A stretch of DNA of 64,000 bases from an uncultured Candidatus Saccharibacteria bacterium (GTDB lineage: Bacteria; Patescibacteriota; Saccharimonadia; Saccharimonadales; Saccharimonadaceae). The notes under the pieces were generated by a model that had not been told where the DNA came from, did no database searches, and saw only the letters and a list, made by a program, of their open reading frames with translations. The stretch spans positions 1-64,000 of the forward strand of contig CAMVRN010000002.1 in assembly GCA_947169915.1 (NCBI GenBank), read 5' to 3'. Made by a program: the position numbers and the translations under genes. Positions 8,318 to 16,474 of the stretch are shown here, piece after piece (position 1 is the stretch's first letter; every line of letters begins with the position of its first letter).

Positions 8318-9679
8318 ATGACCAAAGAGAGGTGTTATATTGCGATTGATTTGAAATCGTTTTATGCTTCGGTTGAATGTGTCGAACGAGGGCTTGACCC
8401 TTTGAAGGCGAAACTTGTAGTCGCGGACCCGACGAGAACCGAAAAGACGATTTGTCTCGCGGTGTCGCCGACTCTTAAGGCGCTTGGAATCCCAGGTCGT
8501 GCAAGGCTCTACGAAGTTTATGCGAAGACGCGCGATTTTATTGTTGCACCGCCGAGGATGAAGAAATATATGGATGTGAGCCGAGACATTTTTGAAATCT
8601 ACGCGTCGTTTGTTTCTCCGAGTGATATTCACGTTTACTCGGTTGATGAAGTTTTTATTGATGCGACGCCATATCTCAAAAATTATGGTACATCGGCGCA
8701 TGAACTGGCGCTAAGAATGATTTGGGAAGTCTTGAAGCAAACAGGAATTACAGCGACGGCTGGAATCGGAACGAACTTATATCTCGCGAAGGTCGCGATG
8801 GATATTGTGGCGAAGAAAATGAATGCGGACAGGGATGGGGTAAGAATTGCGGAGCTTGACGAGAAATCTTATCGTGAAAAGCTTTGGGGACATTTACCAC
8901 TCACAGATTTTTGGAGAGTGGGAAAAGGATACGAGCGAAGACTTAGAGAGCTTGGAATTCACACGATGGGAGAACTAGCGAGATATTCCCTCTCGGGTTC
9001 GGATAAGTTATATAAAAAGTTTGGCGTGAATGCGGAACTGTTGATTGACCATGCTTGGGGGTACGAGCCAGTGACGATTGAGGACATTAAATCGTATAAG
9101 ACGGATAATAAAAGTGTGTCGATTGGGCAAGTGTTGGCTGAACCGTATGATTATAAAAAAGCACGGACAATTGTCGCGGAAATGGCGGATGAGCTCGGAC
9201 TCAAACTTACGAACGATAGATTCGATACGGACCAACTTGTTCTCACGATTGGGTACGACGTATCGAACAAAGGGTATGGCGGGGAGACGACGAAAGATTT
9301 TTATGGACGCGAGGTGCCGAAGCATGCGCATGGGACGATTAATCTTGAAAATGCGACGAGTGCAAGTGGGAAAATTGTCGAGAAGACGGTTGAGTTGTTC
9401 GAACGAATAATCGACCCAAGGCTTTTTGTGCGACGAGTTTATCTTGCGGCGAATCATGTTAAGCCTGCGAAAGATAGAAAGAAGGTCATGAAACAACTCG
9501 ATATGTTTACGGACTATGAAAAAATTGCGGAAGAAAATGAACGCGATAAACGAAGAACGGAAGCGGTTTTAGAGATTAAACGAAAGTTCGGGAGAAATGC
9601 GATTCTTAAAGGCATGAACTTTGAAGAAGGAGCGACGACAATAAAAAGAAACTCGCAGATTGGAGGGCATAAGGCATGA
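8318..9679 (+). CDS. Y-family DNA polymerase (UmuC/DinB-like)
   Basis: About 453 residues from the ATG at 8318; earlier in-frame codons overlap the promoter and the opposite gene. The catalytic palm reads YIAIDLKSFYASVE (first acidic residue), and SVDEVFID carries the SxDE acidic pair. A helix-hairpin-helix region (LRELGIHTMGELARY) and little-finger domain follow. A QLDMF motif near the C-terminus fits the beta-clamp-binding consensus. It copies past damaged bases. The next gene is the YolD-like partner typical of Firmicutes UvrX/YqjW polymerases, with a four-base overlap, so it groups with those error-prone enzymes rather than with housekeeping DinB. Confidence 0.9.
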   Translation: MTKERCYIAIDLKSFYASVECVERGLDPLKAKLVVADPTRTEKTICLAVSPTLKALGIPGRARLYEVYAKTRDFIVAPPRMKKYMDVSRDIFEIYASFVSPSDIHVYSVDEVFIDATPYLKNYGTSAHELALRMIWEVLKQTGITATAGIGTNLYLAKVAMDIVAKKMNADRDGVRIAELDEKSYREKLWGHLPLTDFWRVGKGYERRLRELGIHTMGELARYSLSGSDKLYKKFGVNAELLIDHAWGYEPVTIEDIKSYKTDNKSVSIGQVLAEPYDYKKARTIVAEMADELGLKLTNDRFDTDQLVLTIGYDVSNKGYGGETTKDFYGREVPKHAHGTINLENATSASGKIVEKTVELFERIIDPRLFVRRVYLAANHVKPAKDRKKVMKQLDMFTDYEKIAEENERDKRRTEAVLEIKRKFGRNAILKGMNFEEGATTIKRNSQIGGHKA

Positions 9680-9879
9680 GTGAATATGATGATATTATTA
9701 ATCTTCCGCATTATCATGACCCGGAAAAACCGTATATGCCGATGAACGAGCGGGCGGGACAGTTTGCGCCGTATAAATCACTTCACGGGTATCATGAGGA
9801 AATAGGCGAATCGGAAAGGGAGATTATGCGCGGGGATTTGCCGAATATCGAATATGATAGAGGCGGATTGGAGTTTTAG
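9676..9879 (+). CDS. YolD-like small protein
   Basis: A 67-residue protein that overlaps the polymerase stop by four bases (ATGA). The sequence DDIINLPHYHD, then MNERAGQFAPYKSLHGY, is the hallmark pattern of YolD-like proteins found next to UvrX-type polymerases (DIINLPH...R..QFAPF.AL.G). These are thought to work as a UmuD-like partner or regulator of the polymerase; that role is inferred. The protein is short and soluble, with no metal motif. Confidence 0.85.
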   Translation: MSEYDDIINLPHYHDPEKPYMPMNERAGQFAPYKSLHGYHEEIGESEREIMRGDLPNIEYDRGGLEF

Positions 9880-9890
9880 AAGAATAAAGG

Positions 9891-9896
9891 TATAAT
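9891..9896 (+). promoter_or_regulatory. -10 box for leaderless flavodoxin transcript
   Basis: TATAAT, then GTAGAT, then ATG at 9903: a six-base gap, so a leaderless start is expected. A weak TTGGAG lies 17 bases upstream of the box. Confidence 0.65.
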
Positions 9897-9902
9897 GTAG
9901 AT

Positions 9903-10556
9903 ATGAATAAGAAAACCTTACGAATTGTTATTGCATTTATTTTACTCGTCGCGATTGCGCTCGGTGCGTTTTTGCTGTTCCGTGGAAAAAACTCTGACGA
10001 TGGTACAGTCGAAAACACAAACGGTGGGCCCGAGCAAAGCAAAATATTAGTAGTTTATTTCTCGCGCGCAGGGGAAAACTACGAAGTCGGAAATGTAGAA
10101 ATTGGAAACACAGAGCTTGTCGCGAGAAGAATCGCGACGAATCTTTCGGCAGATGAGTTTAAGATTGAACCAGTTGAAGCGTATCCAGAGGACTACGACG
10201 AAACGCTGGAGCGTGCAGAAAAAGAAAAAGACGAAAAGGCGCGACCAGAATATGTCGGGGATGTTAATATCTCGAAATATGAAACGATTTTTATTGGATA
10301 TCCGATTTGGCATAGCGATGCACCAATGATTGTTTATAACTTTATCGAAAGTCACAAATGGAGCGGAAAAGACGTTGTCTTATTTAGTACGTACGGCAGT
10401 TCGGGAAGTGATGAAACCTATAATACTTTGCATGAAAAAATGAACGGCGCATCGTTTAACAAAGGTGTGTTTGGGATTACTGGAGAGGACGCTCGCACGG
10501 AAGCAGGGCTACTCAGAGTCGACACTTGGCTTATCGACCTTGGGCTGATGAAATAA
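9903..10556 (+). CDS. Membrane-anchored flavodoxin-like protein
   Basis: A 217-residue protein. One N-terminal transmembrane helix (residues 7-27) is followed by a linker and a flavodoxin domain that starts KILVVYFSRAGENYEVG. The insertion GNTELVARRIA, the IFIGYPIWH strand and the FSTYGSSG loop match the flavodoxin_4 group, which binds FMN in the phosphate and 50s/90s loops. The domain would sit on one face of the membrane and carry electrons, but its partner is not apparent here. An ABC-F gene follows 19 bases after the stop. Confidence 0.82.
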   Translation: MNKKTLRIVIAFILLVAIALGAFLLFRGKNSDDGTVENTNGGPEQSKILVVYFSRAGENYEVGNVEIGNTELVARRIATNLSADEFKIEPVEAYPEDYDETLERAEKEKDEKARPEYVGDVNISKYETIFIGYPIWHSDAPMIVYNFIESHKWSGKDVVLFSTYGSSGSDETYNTLHEKMNGASFNKGVFGITGEDARTEAGLLRVDTWLIDLGLMK

Positions 10557-10575
10557 ACACGGCCTGGAGCCATTT

Positions 10576-12210
10576 ATGAAAGTTTCTCATCTCACGCTCG
10601 CGTATGGAAGTAAGGTCGTTTATGATAACTGCGACTTCATTTTGGAGGACCGCGACAAAGTTGGGATTGTTGGAGTGAATGGCGCAGGAAAAACGACGCT
10701 ACTTAGAATTATGATGGATGAAGTGGAGCCAGACCATGCAGAGATTGATATGCCAGCGCTTCGATATGCGTACCTTCCGCAACAAATTGCGACAAGTCCG
10801 AGAGACCAAGAAAAAACAGTATGGCAATACGTCAGCGAAGGAAGGCCGGTAGATTCGCTTCAAGAAAAATTGAATGCAGAATATGAAAAACTTGCGAAGT
10901 ATCCCGATAGTCAGGCGATTACGAACAGAATTAATGAGATTCAGGATTTGATGGACTCATATGATTTGGCGAACCTCGAATACGACCTTCTGAAAATTAC
11001 AGAAGAAATGAAGCTTGATGAACTTTTGGAACGAAAAATGAAAGATTTGTCGGGCGGGCAAAAATCGAAAGTAGCGTTTGCGCGAGTCTTATTCGAAAAT
11101 GCAGGACTTTTGCTTCTTGATGAGCCTACGAACCATCTTGATGTGGAAACGAAAGAATTTGTCGAGAATTATTTGCGAAATTATAATGGGACGGTTTTGA
11201 TAATTTCTCACGACCAACCTTTTCTGGATAAAATCACGAATAAAACTTTATTCATAAATAAGGTTACACACAAAACAAAAGTCTATAACGGAAATTATTC
11301 GGCATTTAGGCGACTTTACGCGGAAGAAAAAGCGGCGGAAGACCAACGAATTACGAATCAAGAACGCGAGATAAAACGAATCGAAGAGTTTGTTGAGCGT
11401 GCAAGGAATGCGAAACGTTCGAATACGGCGCTAATTAAGCAGGGGCATGTGCGCGAGAAGATGTTAGCGAAAAAACTTGCGGAGCTTGGCGAACGCGAGG
11501 CAGAGTATAAAAAGGTCGTAATCGACATGACGCCGAAACGCGAATGCGGAAAAACTCCGCTTGAGGTTCAGAATCTATGTTTTTCTTACGACGAGAATAA
11601 AACGATTTATGATAAGTTATCGTTTAGTTTGACGCGAGGAGAAAAATTTTTGGTTTGTGGCGAGAACGGCGTTGGAAAATCGACGTTATTAAAGCTCATC
11701 GTTGGCGAGCTACAACCGAAGGATGGGTCTGTGATTTTTGGGCATAATGTCGACATGGCCTATTATGCACAGGAGCTAGAAATCTTGGATGAGAAACGGA
11801 CGATTTTGGAAAACTTAAGTTCGTATGATTATACGGAAACGGAAATTCGGTCACTTCTTTCTAACTTTTTGTTTTATGATGACGACATTTATAAAAAAGT
11901 CGGGGTTTTGTCGCCAGGAGAAAAAGCGAGAGTTGCGCTTGCTAAAATTTTAAGTCAGAAGCCGAATTTTATTTTGCTTGATGAGCCGACAAACCATTTG
12001 GACCCAGAAACACAGAAAATTATCGGCGAGAACTTTAAGGAATTTCCTGGGACACTCATTGTTGTTTCTCACAACCCAAGTTTTGTTGAGCAGGTCGGAA
12101 TTACGCGAATGCTTGTCGTGCCGGCAGATAAAAGTAAACTTTGTATTATCAAAAACTATTCGCGAGAGTTGCTTGATTATTATTACTACTTGAATTCGAG
12201 TTTGGTGTAG
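10576..12210 (+). CDS. ABC-F type ATPase (ribosome-associated)
   Basis: A 544-residue protein with two ABC cassettes and no membrane segment. Walker A motifs are GVNGAGKTTLL and GENGVGKSTLL; signatures are LSGGQKSKVAFAR and LSPGEKARVALAK; Walker B motifs are LLLLDEPTNHLD and FILLDEPTNHLD. A charged linker helix (roughly residues 240-310) separates them, as in ABC-F factors that enter the ribosomal E site. Members either tune translation (EttA/Uup type) or protect ribosomes from antibiotics. The sequence does not decide which. Confidence 0.92.
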   Translation: MKVSHLTLAYGSKVVYDNCDFILEDRDKVGIVGVNGAGKTTLLRIMMDEVEPDHAEIDMPALRYAYLPQQIATSPRDQEKTVWQYVSEGRPVDSLQEKLNAEYEKLAKYPDSQAITNRINEIQDLMDSYDLANLEYDLLKITEEMKLDELLERKMKDLSGGQKSKVAFARVLFENAGLLLLDEPTNHLDVETKEFVENYLRNYNGTVLIISHDQPFLDKITNKTLFINKVTHKTKVYNGNYSAFRRLYAEEKAAEDQRITNQEREIKRIEEFVERARNAKRSNTALIKQGHVREKMLAKKLAELGEREAEYKKVVIDMTPKRECGKTPLEVQNLCFSYDENKTIYDKLSFSLTRGEKFLVCGENGVGKSTLLKLIVGELQPKDGSVIFGHNVDMAYYAQELEILDEKRTILENLSSYDYTETEIRSLLSNFLFYDDDIYKKVGVLSPGEKARVALAKILSQKPNFILLDEPTNHLDPETQKIIGENFKEFPGTLIVVSHNPSFVEQVGITRMLVVPADKSKLCIIKNYSRELLDYYYYLNSSLV

Positions 12211-12756
12211 TTAGAGAAGTTCTTTGATTTTAGATTCAATTTCCTCAGGAGTGTCAGTTGGGCAAAAACGTGCAACTGGTTTTCCAGTTTTGTCGACGAG
12301 GAATTTAGTGAAGTTCCATTTAATGAAGCCTTTATCATGAGTAACACCAGGAATTTTGGCGATGGCTTTCATGGCGAGTTTGTTTTTCATTCCCTTTGGC
12401 TCTGGGTCTTCTGGAATTGCTGATTTTAGGAAAGTGAAGACTGGTTCAGCCTTGTCGCCATTTACTTCAACTTTTGCGAGTTGGTCGAATTTTGTGTCGT
12501 AACGCAAAACACAGAAATTGTGAATTTCGTCGTCGGTGCCAGGTGCTTGATGGCCGAATTGGTCGCATGGAAAATCGAGAATTTCTAGCCCTTTGTCATG
12601 GTATTTCTCGTAAAGACTTTCGAGGCCTTCGTATTGCGGAGTGAATCCACAACCAGTCGCCGTATTAACAACGAGAATAACTTTGCCTTTCAGGTCGGCA
12701 AGGTCGAGTTCTTTATTATCACGGGTTTTTACTTTGAAGTCATAGATAGTTTTCAT
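12211..12756 (-). CDS. Glutathione peroxidase family thiol peroxidase
   Basis: A 181-residue protein. NTATGCGFTPQYEGLE holds the peroxidatic cysteine (Cys rather than selenocysteine), FPCDQFG the conserved Gln-containing loop with a likely resolving cysteine, and KWNFTKFLVDKTG the Trp/Asn of the active site. Bacterial Cys-type relatives usually draw electrons from thioredoxin, so TrxB at 25862 may support it; that link is inferred. It reduces hydrogen or lipid peroxides. The transcript should be leaderless. The stop lies next to the ABC-F stop, converging. Confidence 0.92.
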   Translation of the reverse strand: MKTIYDFKVKTRDNKELDLADLKGKVILVVNTATGCGFTPQYEGLESLYEKYHDKGLEILDFPCDQFGHQAPGTDDEIHNFCVLRYDTKFDQLAKVEVNGDKAEPVFTFLKSAIPEDPEPKGMKNKLAMKAIAKIPGVTHDKGFIKWNFTKFLVDKTGKPVARFCPTDTPEEIESKIKELL

Positions 12757-12762
12757 AATGTC

Positions 12763-12768
12763 ATTATA
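12763..12768 (-). promoter_or_regulatory. Extended -10 box for leaderless peroxidase transcript
   Basis: On the minus strand TGCTATAAT ends six bases before the ATG at 12756. The TG extension compensates for the lack of a good -35. Confidence 0.7.
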
Positions 12769-12851
12769 GCATGAGCCGGATATCCATCATAGCGTAGGCA
12801 TTATTGGAATTATGATATAATGAGATTAATTACAGTAAGTAAAAGGAGTGT

Positions 12852-13814
12852 ATGGATAATAAAGAAATATATAAGAAAACCCTGACATTCTCCGTCAGGC
12901 GACTTTTGTGGGATGCTGGTTCAATTATTGTCATCATCATTTTGTCCGCTGCTGGGTTCTTCCTTGCTGAGAAACTTTCGAGCAAAGGATTAATTGGGCT
13001 CGCGCTTGGACTTTTAATTGGCGTGCTTGTTGTCGCCATGTTATCGCACTTTATTTCTTATGTCTTCAAGGCTGGGCAAATCGCGATGATGACTAAAGCC
13101 ATCGCGGACGGCAAACTTCCAGACGACGTCTATGGTGAAGGCAAGAAAATCGTTAAGGAAAGATTTCTGACAGTCGCGGCATATTACGCTGTCACAGGCG
13201 TGATTAAGGGCGTTTTTAACGAGCTTGGTCGCGCGATTACTGCGCTTGGTCAAGCCATTGGCGGAGATAACGGCGGAACGGTTGGAAGCATTATTTCTTC
13301 AGTGATTCAAACGATTGTCGCGTATCTTTGTGACTGTTGTTTGGGTTGGGTTTTTTACAAAAAAGATGAGAAGGCCACTAAAGCAACCATGGAGGGCGCT
13401 GTGCTATTCTTCAAGCATGGTAAAACTCTTGCGAAGAATCTTGGAAGAGTTTTTGGAATCGGGGCTCTTTCCCTCGTTGGAATTGGTGGCGTATTCTTCG
13501 GAATCTTCTATCTCATTTCTCTCGCGTTCCCAGGCGCATGGGAGGCTATTGCTGCTGAGTTTGTCGAGATGAACGATGGTGAGAGTCTAGCGTTCCTCAG
13601 TAATCCGCAAAATGTTCAACTAGTTATTTCTGGTGTTTGCGCGCTTGCGATGTGGGGAATTATTCATTCAACATTTGTACGCCCATTCGTACTTGTTGGC
13701 GTTCTTCGCAACTACATCGAATCTGGCAAGAAAGAGAAAATCTCTGAAGGCGATTTCGCTGAACTCGACAAGAAATCAAAGAAATTCGCAAAGCTTCACA
13801 AAGCAGAGGCTTAA
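12852..13814 (+). CDS. Polytopic membrane protein of unknown function
   Basis: A 320-residue protein with about five to six hydrophobic segments (for example residues 20-42, 48-70, 190-215 and 255-280). A Gly-rich amphipathic region (GQAIGGDNGGTVGS) lies in the middle, and the C-terminal tail is basic (KKSKKFAKLHKAEA). No catalytic motif was recognised. It resembles uncharacterised membrane proteins common in Firmicutes and CPR genomes. An AAAAGGAG Shine-Dalgarno site precedes the ATG at 12852, and a TATAAT upstream at about 12814 gives a normal leader. It stands alone, followed by a strong terminator. Confidence 0.7.
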   Translation: MDNKEIYKKTLTFSVRRLLWDAGSIIVIIILSAAGFFLAEKLSSKGLIGLALGLLIGVLVVAMLSHFISYVFKAGQIAMMTKAIADGKLPDDVYGEGKKIVKERFLTVAAYYAVTGVIKGVFNELGRAITALGQAIGGDNGGTVGSIISSVIQTIVAYLCDCCLGWVFYKKDEKATKATMEGAVLFFKHGKTLAKNLGRVFGIGALSLVGIGGVFFGIFYLISLAFPGAWEAIAAEFVEMNDGESLAFLSNPQNVQLVISGVCALAMWGIIHSTFVRPFVLVGVLRNYIESGKKEKISEGDFAELDKKSKKFAKLHKAEA

Positions 13815-13824
13815 GGTCTACATC

Positions 13825-13855
13825 AAAAATCCGCTCGGGAACGGGCGGATTTTTT
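13825..13855 (+). terminator. Rho-independent terminator
   Basis: AATCCGC and GCGGATT form the stem around a short loop, followed by a run of six T. It ends the membrane-protein gene at 13814; the T run meets the stop codon of the converging nuclease gene. Confidence 0.85.
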
Positions 13856-14522
13856 AGGCCTGTGGACAGATTGTTGGGTTCCAAAGACCTGTTTTGTTTT
13901 TAGATGCGTAATTCTCGGCTTGTTTAAATTCTTTTTGATAATAGTACGGAACGTTAAATGTATATTCATACGCATACCCGTTGTAGATTAAATCGTAGTT
14001 GAACAGCTTCTCGTCAAGATAAACATAAGCAAGCAGACGACCATAGACATCATATTTATCTTGCGAGTTGTCTGTTTGTAACGCTACATATTTACCGAGC
14101 AGTTTTGATTTTGTATAGTTAGAGGCTTCTGGCCCATAGCATTCTACTGGTTTGTCTGGGTGAACAGTTTCTGGGGTTCCTACACCAATTAGGCGGATGC
14201 GTTCAATCCTTGAACCCATTTCGACATCGATGGTATCACCATCGACAACGTGGGTAACCTTGTGCTGCGTTAGTTTTTCGTTTTGCAGAATGCGGCTAGG
14301 CGTTTCGTCATTTGACTCTTCTATGAGAACTTGTTCATCAATAGGGGGTTCTTCTGGAGGATTCGGCGAACCAACTTTAACTGGAGGAATTTGATGTGCG
14401 AGGAGTTTAGCTGCCACGAAGACAAGAGTTACAGCAGCAACGCATACTATCGCAACATAACGCAGTTGCACTTTTTGAATGGTTTTGCTAAGGCTTTTTG
14501 CCTTATACAATTTCCTTTTCAT
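13854..14522 (-). CDS. Membrane-anchored thermonuclease (SNase-like)
   Basis: A 222-residue protein. An N-terminal helix (about residues 22-44) is followed by a Pro-rich linker and a staphylococcal-nuclease domain starting THVVDGDTIDV, with the Asp of the calcium site. The RIRLIGVGTPE segment carries the catalytic Arg, and DVYGRLLAYVYL carries the second Arg. It would cut DNA or RNA outside the cell, useful for taking nucleotides from a host. It is the last gene of a five-gene operon and overlaps the membrane-protein gene upstream by 20 bases. Confidence 0.9.
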   Translation of the reverse strand: MKRKLYKAKSLSKTIQKVQLRYVAIVCVAAVTLVFVAAKLLAHQIPPVKVGSPNPPEEPPIDEQVLIEESNDETPSRILQNEKLTQHKVTHVVDGDTIDVEMGSRIERIRLIGVGTPETVHPDKPVECYGPEASNYTKSKLLGKYVALQTDNSQDKYDVYGRLLAYVYLDEKLFNYDLIYNGYAYEYTFNVPYYYQKEFKQAENYASKNKTGLWNPTICPQA

Positions 14523-15294
14523 AGTCTTTTCTCTTTTCGAGATACTCGCTCACTGTCTCATTGACAGTTTTTGGAGAAAGCCCTGGGCAGTATTCATTAA
14601 GCTTAGAAATCATAAATGCTTTCTCTGCACTTTTAATCTTTTCAAATACATCGGTTCCCTGTTTTTTGAGGTTAGAATAATAATCGTCGTAATTTAGAAG
14701 GATGTCTTTTCTTCTATTTAGTTCAGCTTCTTCATTAGCCGTATCCTCATGAATCGATTCGAAACGCCTTTTAAATTTACGCGCATCTACGCATTTTCTG
14801 TTTGTGATTCTCTTCATTTGTGCCGAAATCAGGAACCCTGTGCCTATATAGGAAGGAGCAAGAAGAATACAATCTAGAAGAATTGCTTCAATGTTTCCTT
14901 CTTCATAAGATGATTCTGGCCAGATTAGTGGATATATCTTTATCAAAACGTAGATAAGCCCAACGAACACCCAGCCTAGAAAGCCTCCTATCGAGTGTTT
15001 ATTAATGGTTTTCTTGGTTAGATTATGGCCATTAGCGTATCCCCAAGTTAGTGCTGTAAAGTTTGCAATTGTTGCAAGTAAGAATGACAGCCCCATACAT
15101 TTGAGATAGTCAGGATCTCCTTCGCTTCCTCTCCCTAGTTCAAGATTTCCCATTGATCCATACAATAACCACATATCGTATAGACCAAGCAAGAAGGAAG
15201 CAACGATTAAAGCTATAGAGCTAATAGGTATCTTAATATCTGTTATTTCTTTCGCTGACTGGTTTTGCTCTTTTTTTCTATTGTTCTTACTCAT
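14503..15294 (-). CDS. Four-helix membrane protein with charged C-terminal tail
   Basis: About 263 residues from the ATG at 15294, which overlaps the previous stop by eight bases (ATGAGTAA) and has GGAAAGG upstream. Four hydrophobic segments lie near residues 24-45, 64-88, 103-125 and 135-158. About 105 charged, helical residues follow and should be cytoplasmic (ANEEAELNRRKDILLNY). No enzyme motif is visible. It sits between an acidic coiled-coil gene and the nuclease gene in an operon headed by an OmpA-like protein. Its layout loosely recalls motor-type membrane subunits with a cytoplasmic tail, but no MotA/ExbB signature was seen. Confidence 0.6.
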   Translation of the reverse strand: MSKNNRKKEQNQSAKEITDIKIPISSIALIVASFLLGLYDMWLLYGSMGNLELGRGSEGDPDYLKCMGLSFLLATIANFTALTWGYANGHNLTKKTINKHSIGGFLGWVFVGLIYVLIKIYPLIWPESSYEEGNIEAILLDCILLAPSYIGTGFLISAQMKRITNRKCVDARKFKRRFESIHEDTANEEAELNRRKDILLNYDDYYSNLKKQGTDVFEKIKSAEKAFMISKLNEYCPGLSPKTVNETVSEYLEKRKDYEKEIV

Positions 15295-15781
15295 GGTTAG
15301 CCTTTCCAAGTTTCTTAATTTCTTCTTTGATATTCTCGAGTTTATCTAGATCGTAACGAAGATTCCTGTCTAGTTTGCTACCATTAACATTCTCTAAGGA
15401 TTCTGCATACTGGTCAAAGGTTTTGTTATGATCGTCTGCAGTGAGTTCAAAAGTCGCAAGTCTATTTCGAATTTCGACTTTACCGTTGTCATATGCTTTC
15501 TTCAGGTTGTCCCTTCTAGTATCATAATCACCTTTGAAGGTTTTGTATACTTCAGTGTACTCGTTAAATATATCTTCCAGTATTTCTTCCGGCGAAACTT
15601 CTTTTTCTTTATTATCCTTATTAAGCTTTTTGTCGAGTTTCTCGGAATACTGTCTTTCGGTTGTTTCTAAGCCTTCGTGGCTGATAGACTCGAAGTATTG
15701 CGGGATGTCGCCGTAGTCAAATTCTTCGTTTCTATCGAAATTACTCAGCTCTGTTTTTTTCATTCTTTTTCCAATACACAT
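15287..15781 (-). CDS. Acidic coiled-coil protein, unknown
   Basis: A 164-residue soluble protein, rich in Asp, Glu, Lys and Asn, with no membrane segment or cysteine cluster. Residues 60-160 are predicted by eye to be long helices (heptad-like LEENVNGSK... style charges). The start at 15781 is favoured by AAGGAT six bases upstream; a second ATG at 15763 is also possible. The upstream gene stops three bases before it, so the genes are translationally linked. No family was recognised. Confidence 0.6.
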   Translation of the reverse strand: MCIGKRMKKTELSNFDRNEEFDYGDIPQYFESISHEGLETTERQYSEKLDKKLNKDNKEKEVSPEEILEDIFNEYTEVYKTFKGDYDTRRDNLKKAYDNGKVEIRNRLATFELTADDHNKTFDQYAESLENVNGSKLDRNLRYDLDKLENIKEEIKKLGKANHE

Positions 15782-15784
15782 TTT

Positions 15785-16462
15785 TTATCCTTCTAGTATT
15801 TCTTTTACGTCTTTCGAATGTTCGGGTGGGTAGAAATAAAAATCCGTAAAGTTTAGTTTTGTGCGAATCTTCTTGGTGGCTGATAAGATATATTTATTGG
15901 TCTGGGTACTAAAGGTCGCGCAGACTATGTTTACTTGGTTGTGCCATGATTTAATATTATTGCTAAACAGTATTTCGTCGTCCTTTATTTGGCTTTGAAT
16001 CTCATTTATAGTGCCTTCACAATTCTTAATCTGAGTCTTCTTGTTATTAATCTTCGCTTCAAGTGCTAATTTAGTTACAGAGTTCTTCTCATTTTTGCGC
16101 TCATTTACGAGTTTATCTCTTTCATCTCTCAATTCTTCAAGGAATCCCAGTTCTGTCTTACGGTTGTTCTCGAGTTTGTTCTTCTCGATATCTACGGCTT
16201 TTTGTGCCTCTTTGTAATCTTCATAGAGTGCAAGAATGATTTTGTCTCGATTCTTTGCGAGATAATTTATCTCTTCTGCCTCTACGAAGTACTTTGATGG
16301 GAAGTGATATTTCTTCGTCTCATCTATAGGATAGTCGATATTAACATCACGACAGAACGTTTTAATTGTATCCTTGCGGCGCATGATTGCGGTCAGCCAA
16401 TCGTGGAATCGAATCCCTAGACTAAACTCAATGCTCTTTGCGGTGAATGTTTTATTGTCCAT
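15785..16462 (-). CDS. Coiled-coil protein, unknown
   Basis: A 225-residue protein. The N-terminal third is globular (FSLGIRFHDWLTAIMRRKDT). Residues 80-165 form a long charged coiled coil (LRDERDKLVNERKNEKNSV), and a small C-terminal segment ends FTDFYFYPPEHSKDVKEIL. It has no signal peptide or membrane helix, so it should be cytoplasmic. It lies directly after the OmpA/vWA gene with a short gap and before the acidic coiled-coil gene. No family was recognised. Confidence 0.6.
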   Translation of the reverse strand: MDNKTFTAKSIEFSLGIRFHDWLTAIMRRKDTIKTFCRDVNIDYPIDETKKYHFPSKYFVEAEEINYLAKNRDKIILALYEDYKEAQKAVDIEKNKLENNRKTELGFLEELRDERDKLVNERKNEKNSVTKLALEAKINNKKTQIKNCEGTINEIQSQIKDDEILFSNNIKSWHNQVNIVCATFSTQTNKYILSATKKIRTKLNFTDFYFYPPEHSKDVKEILEG

Positions 16463-16474
16463 AAATTTCTCCTA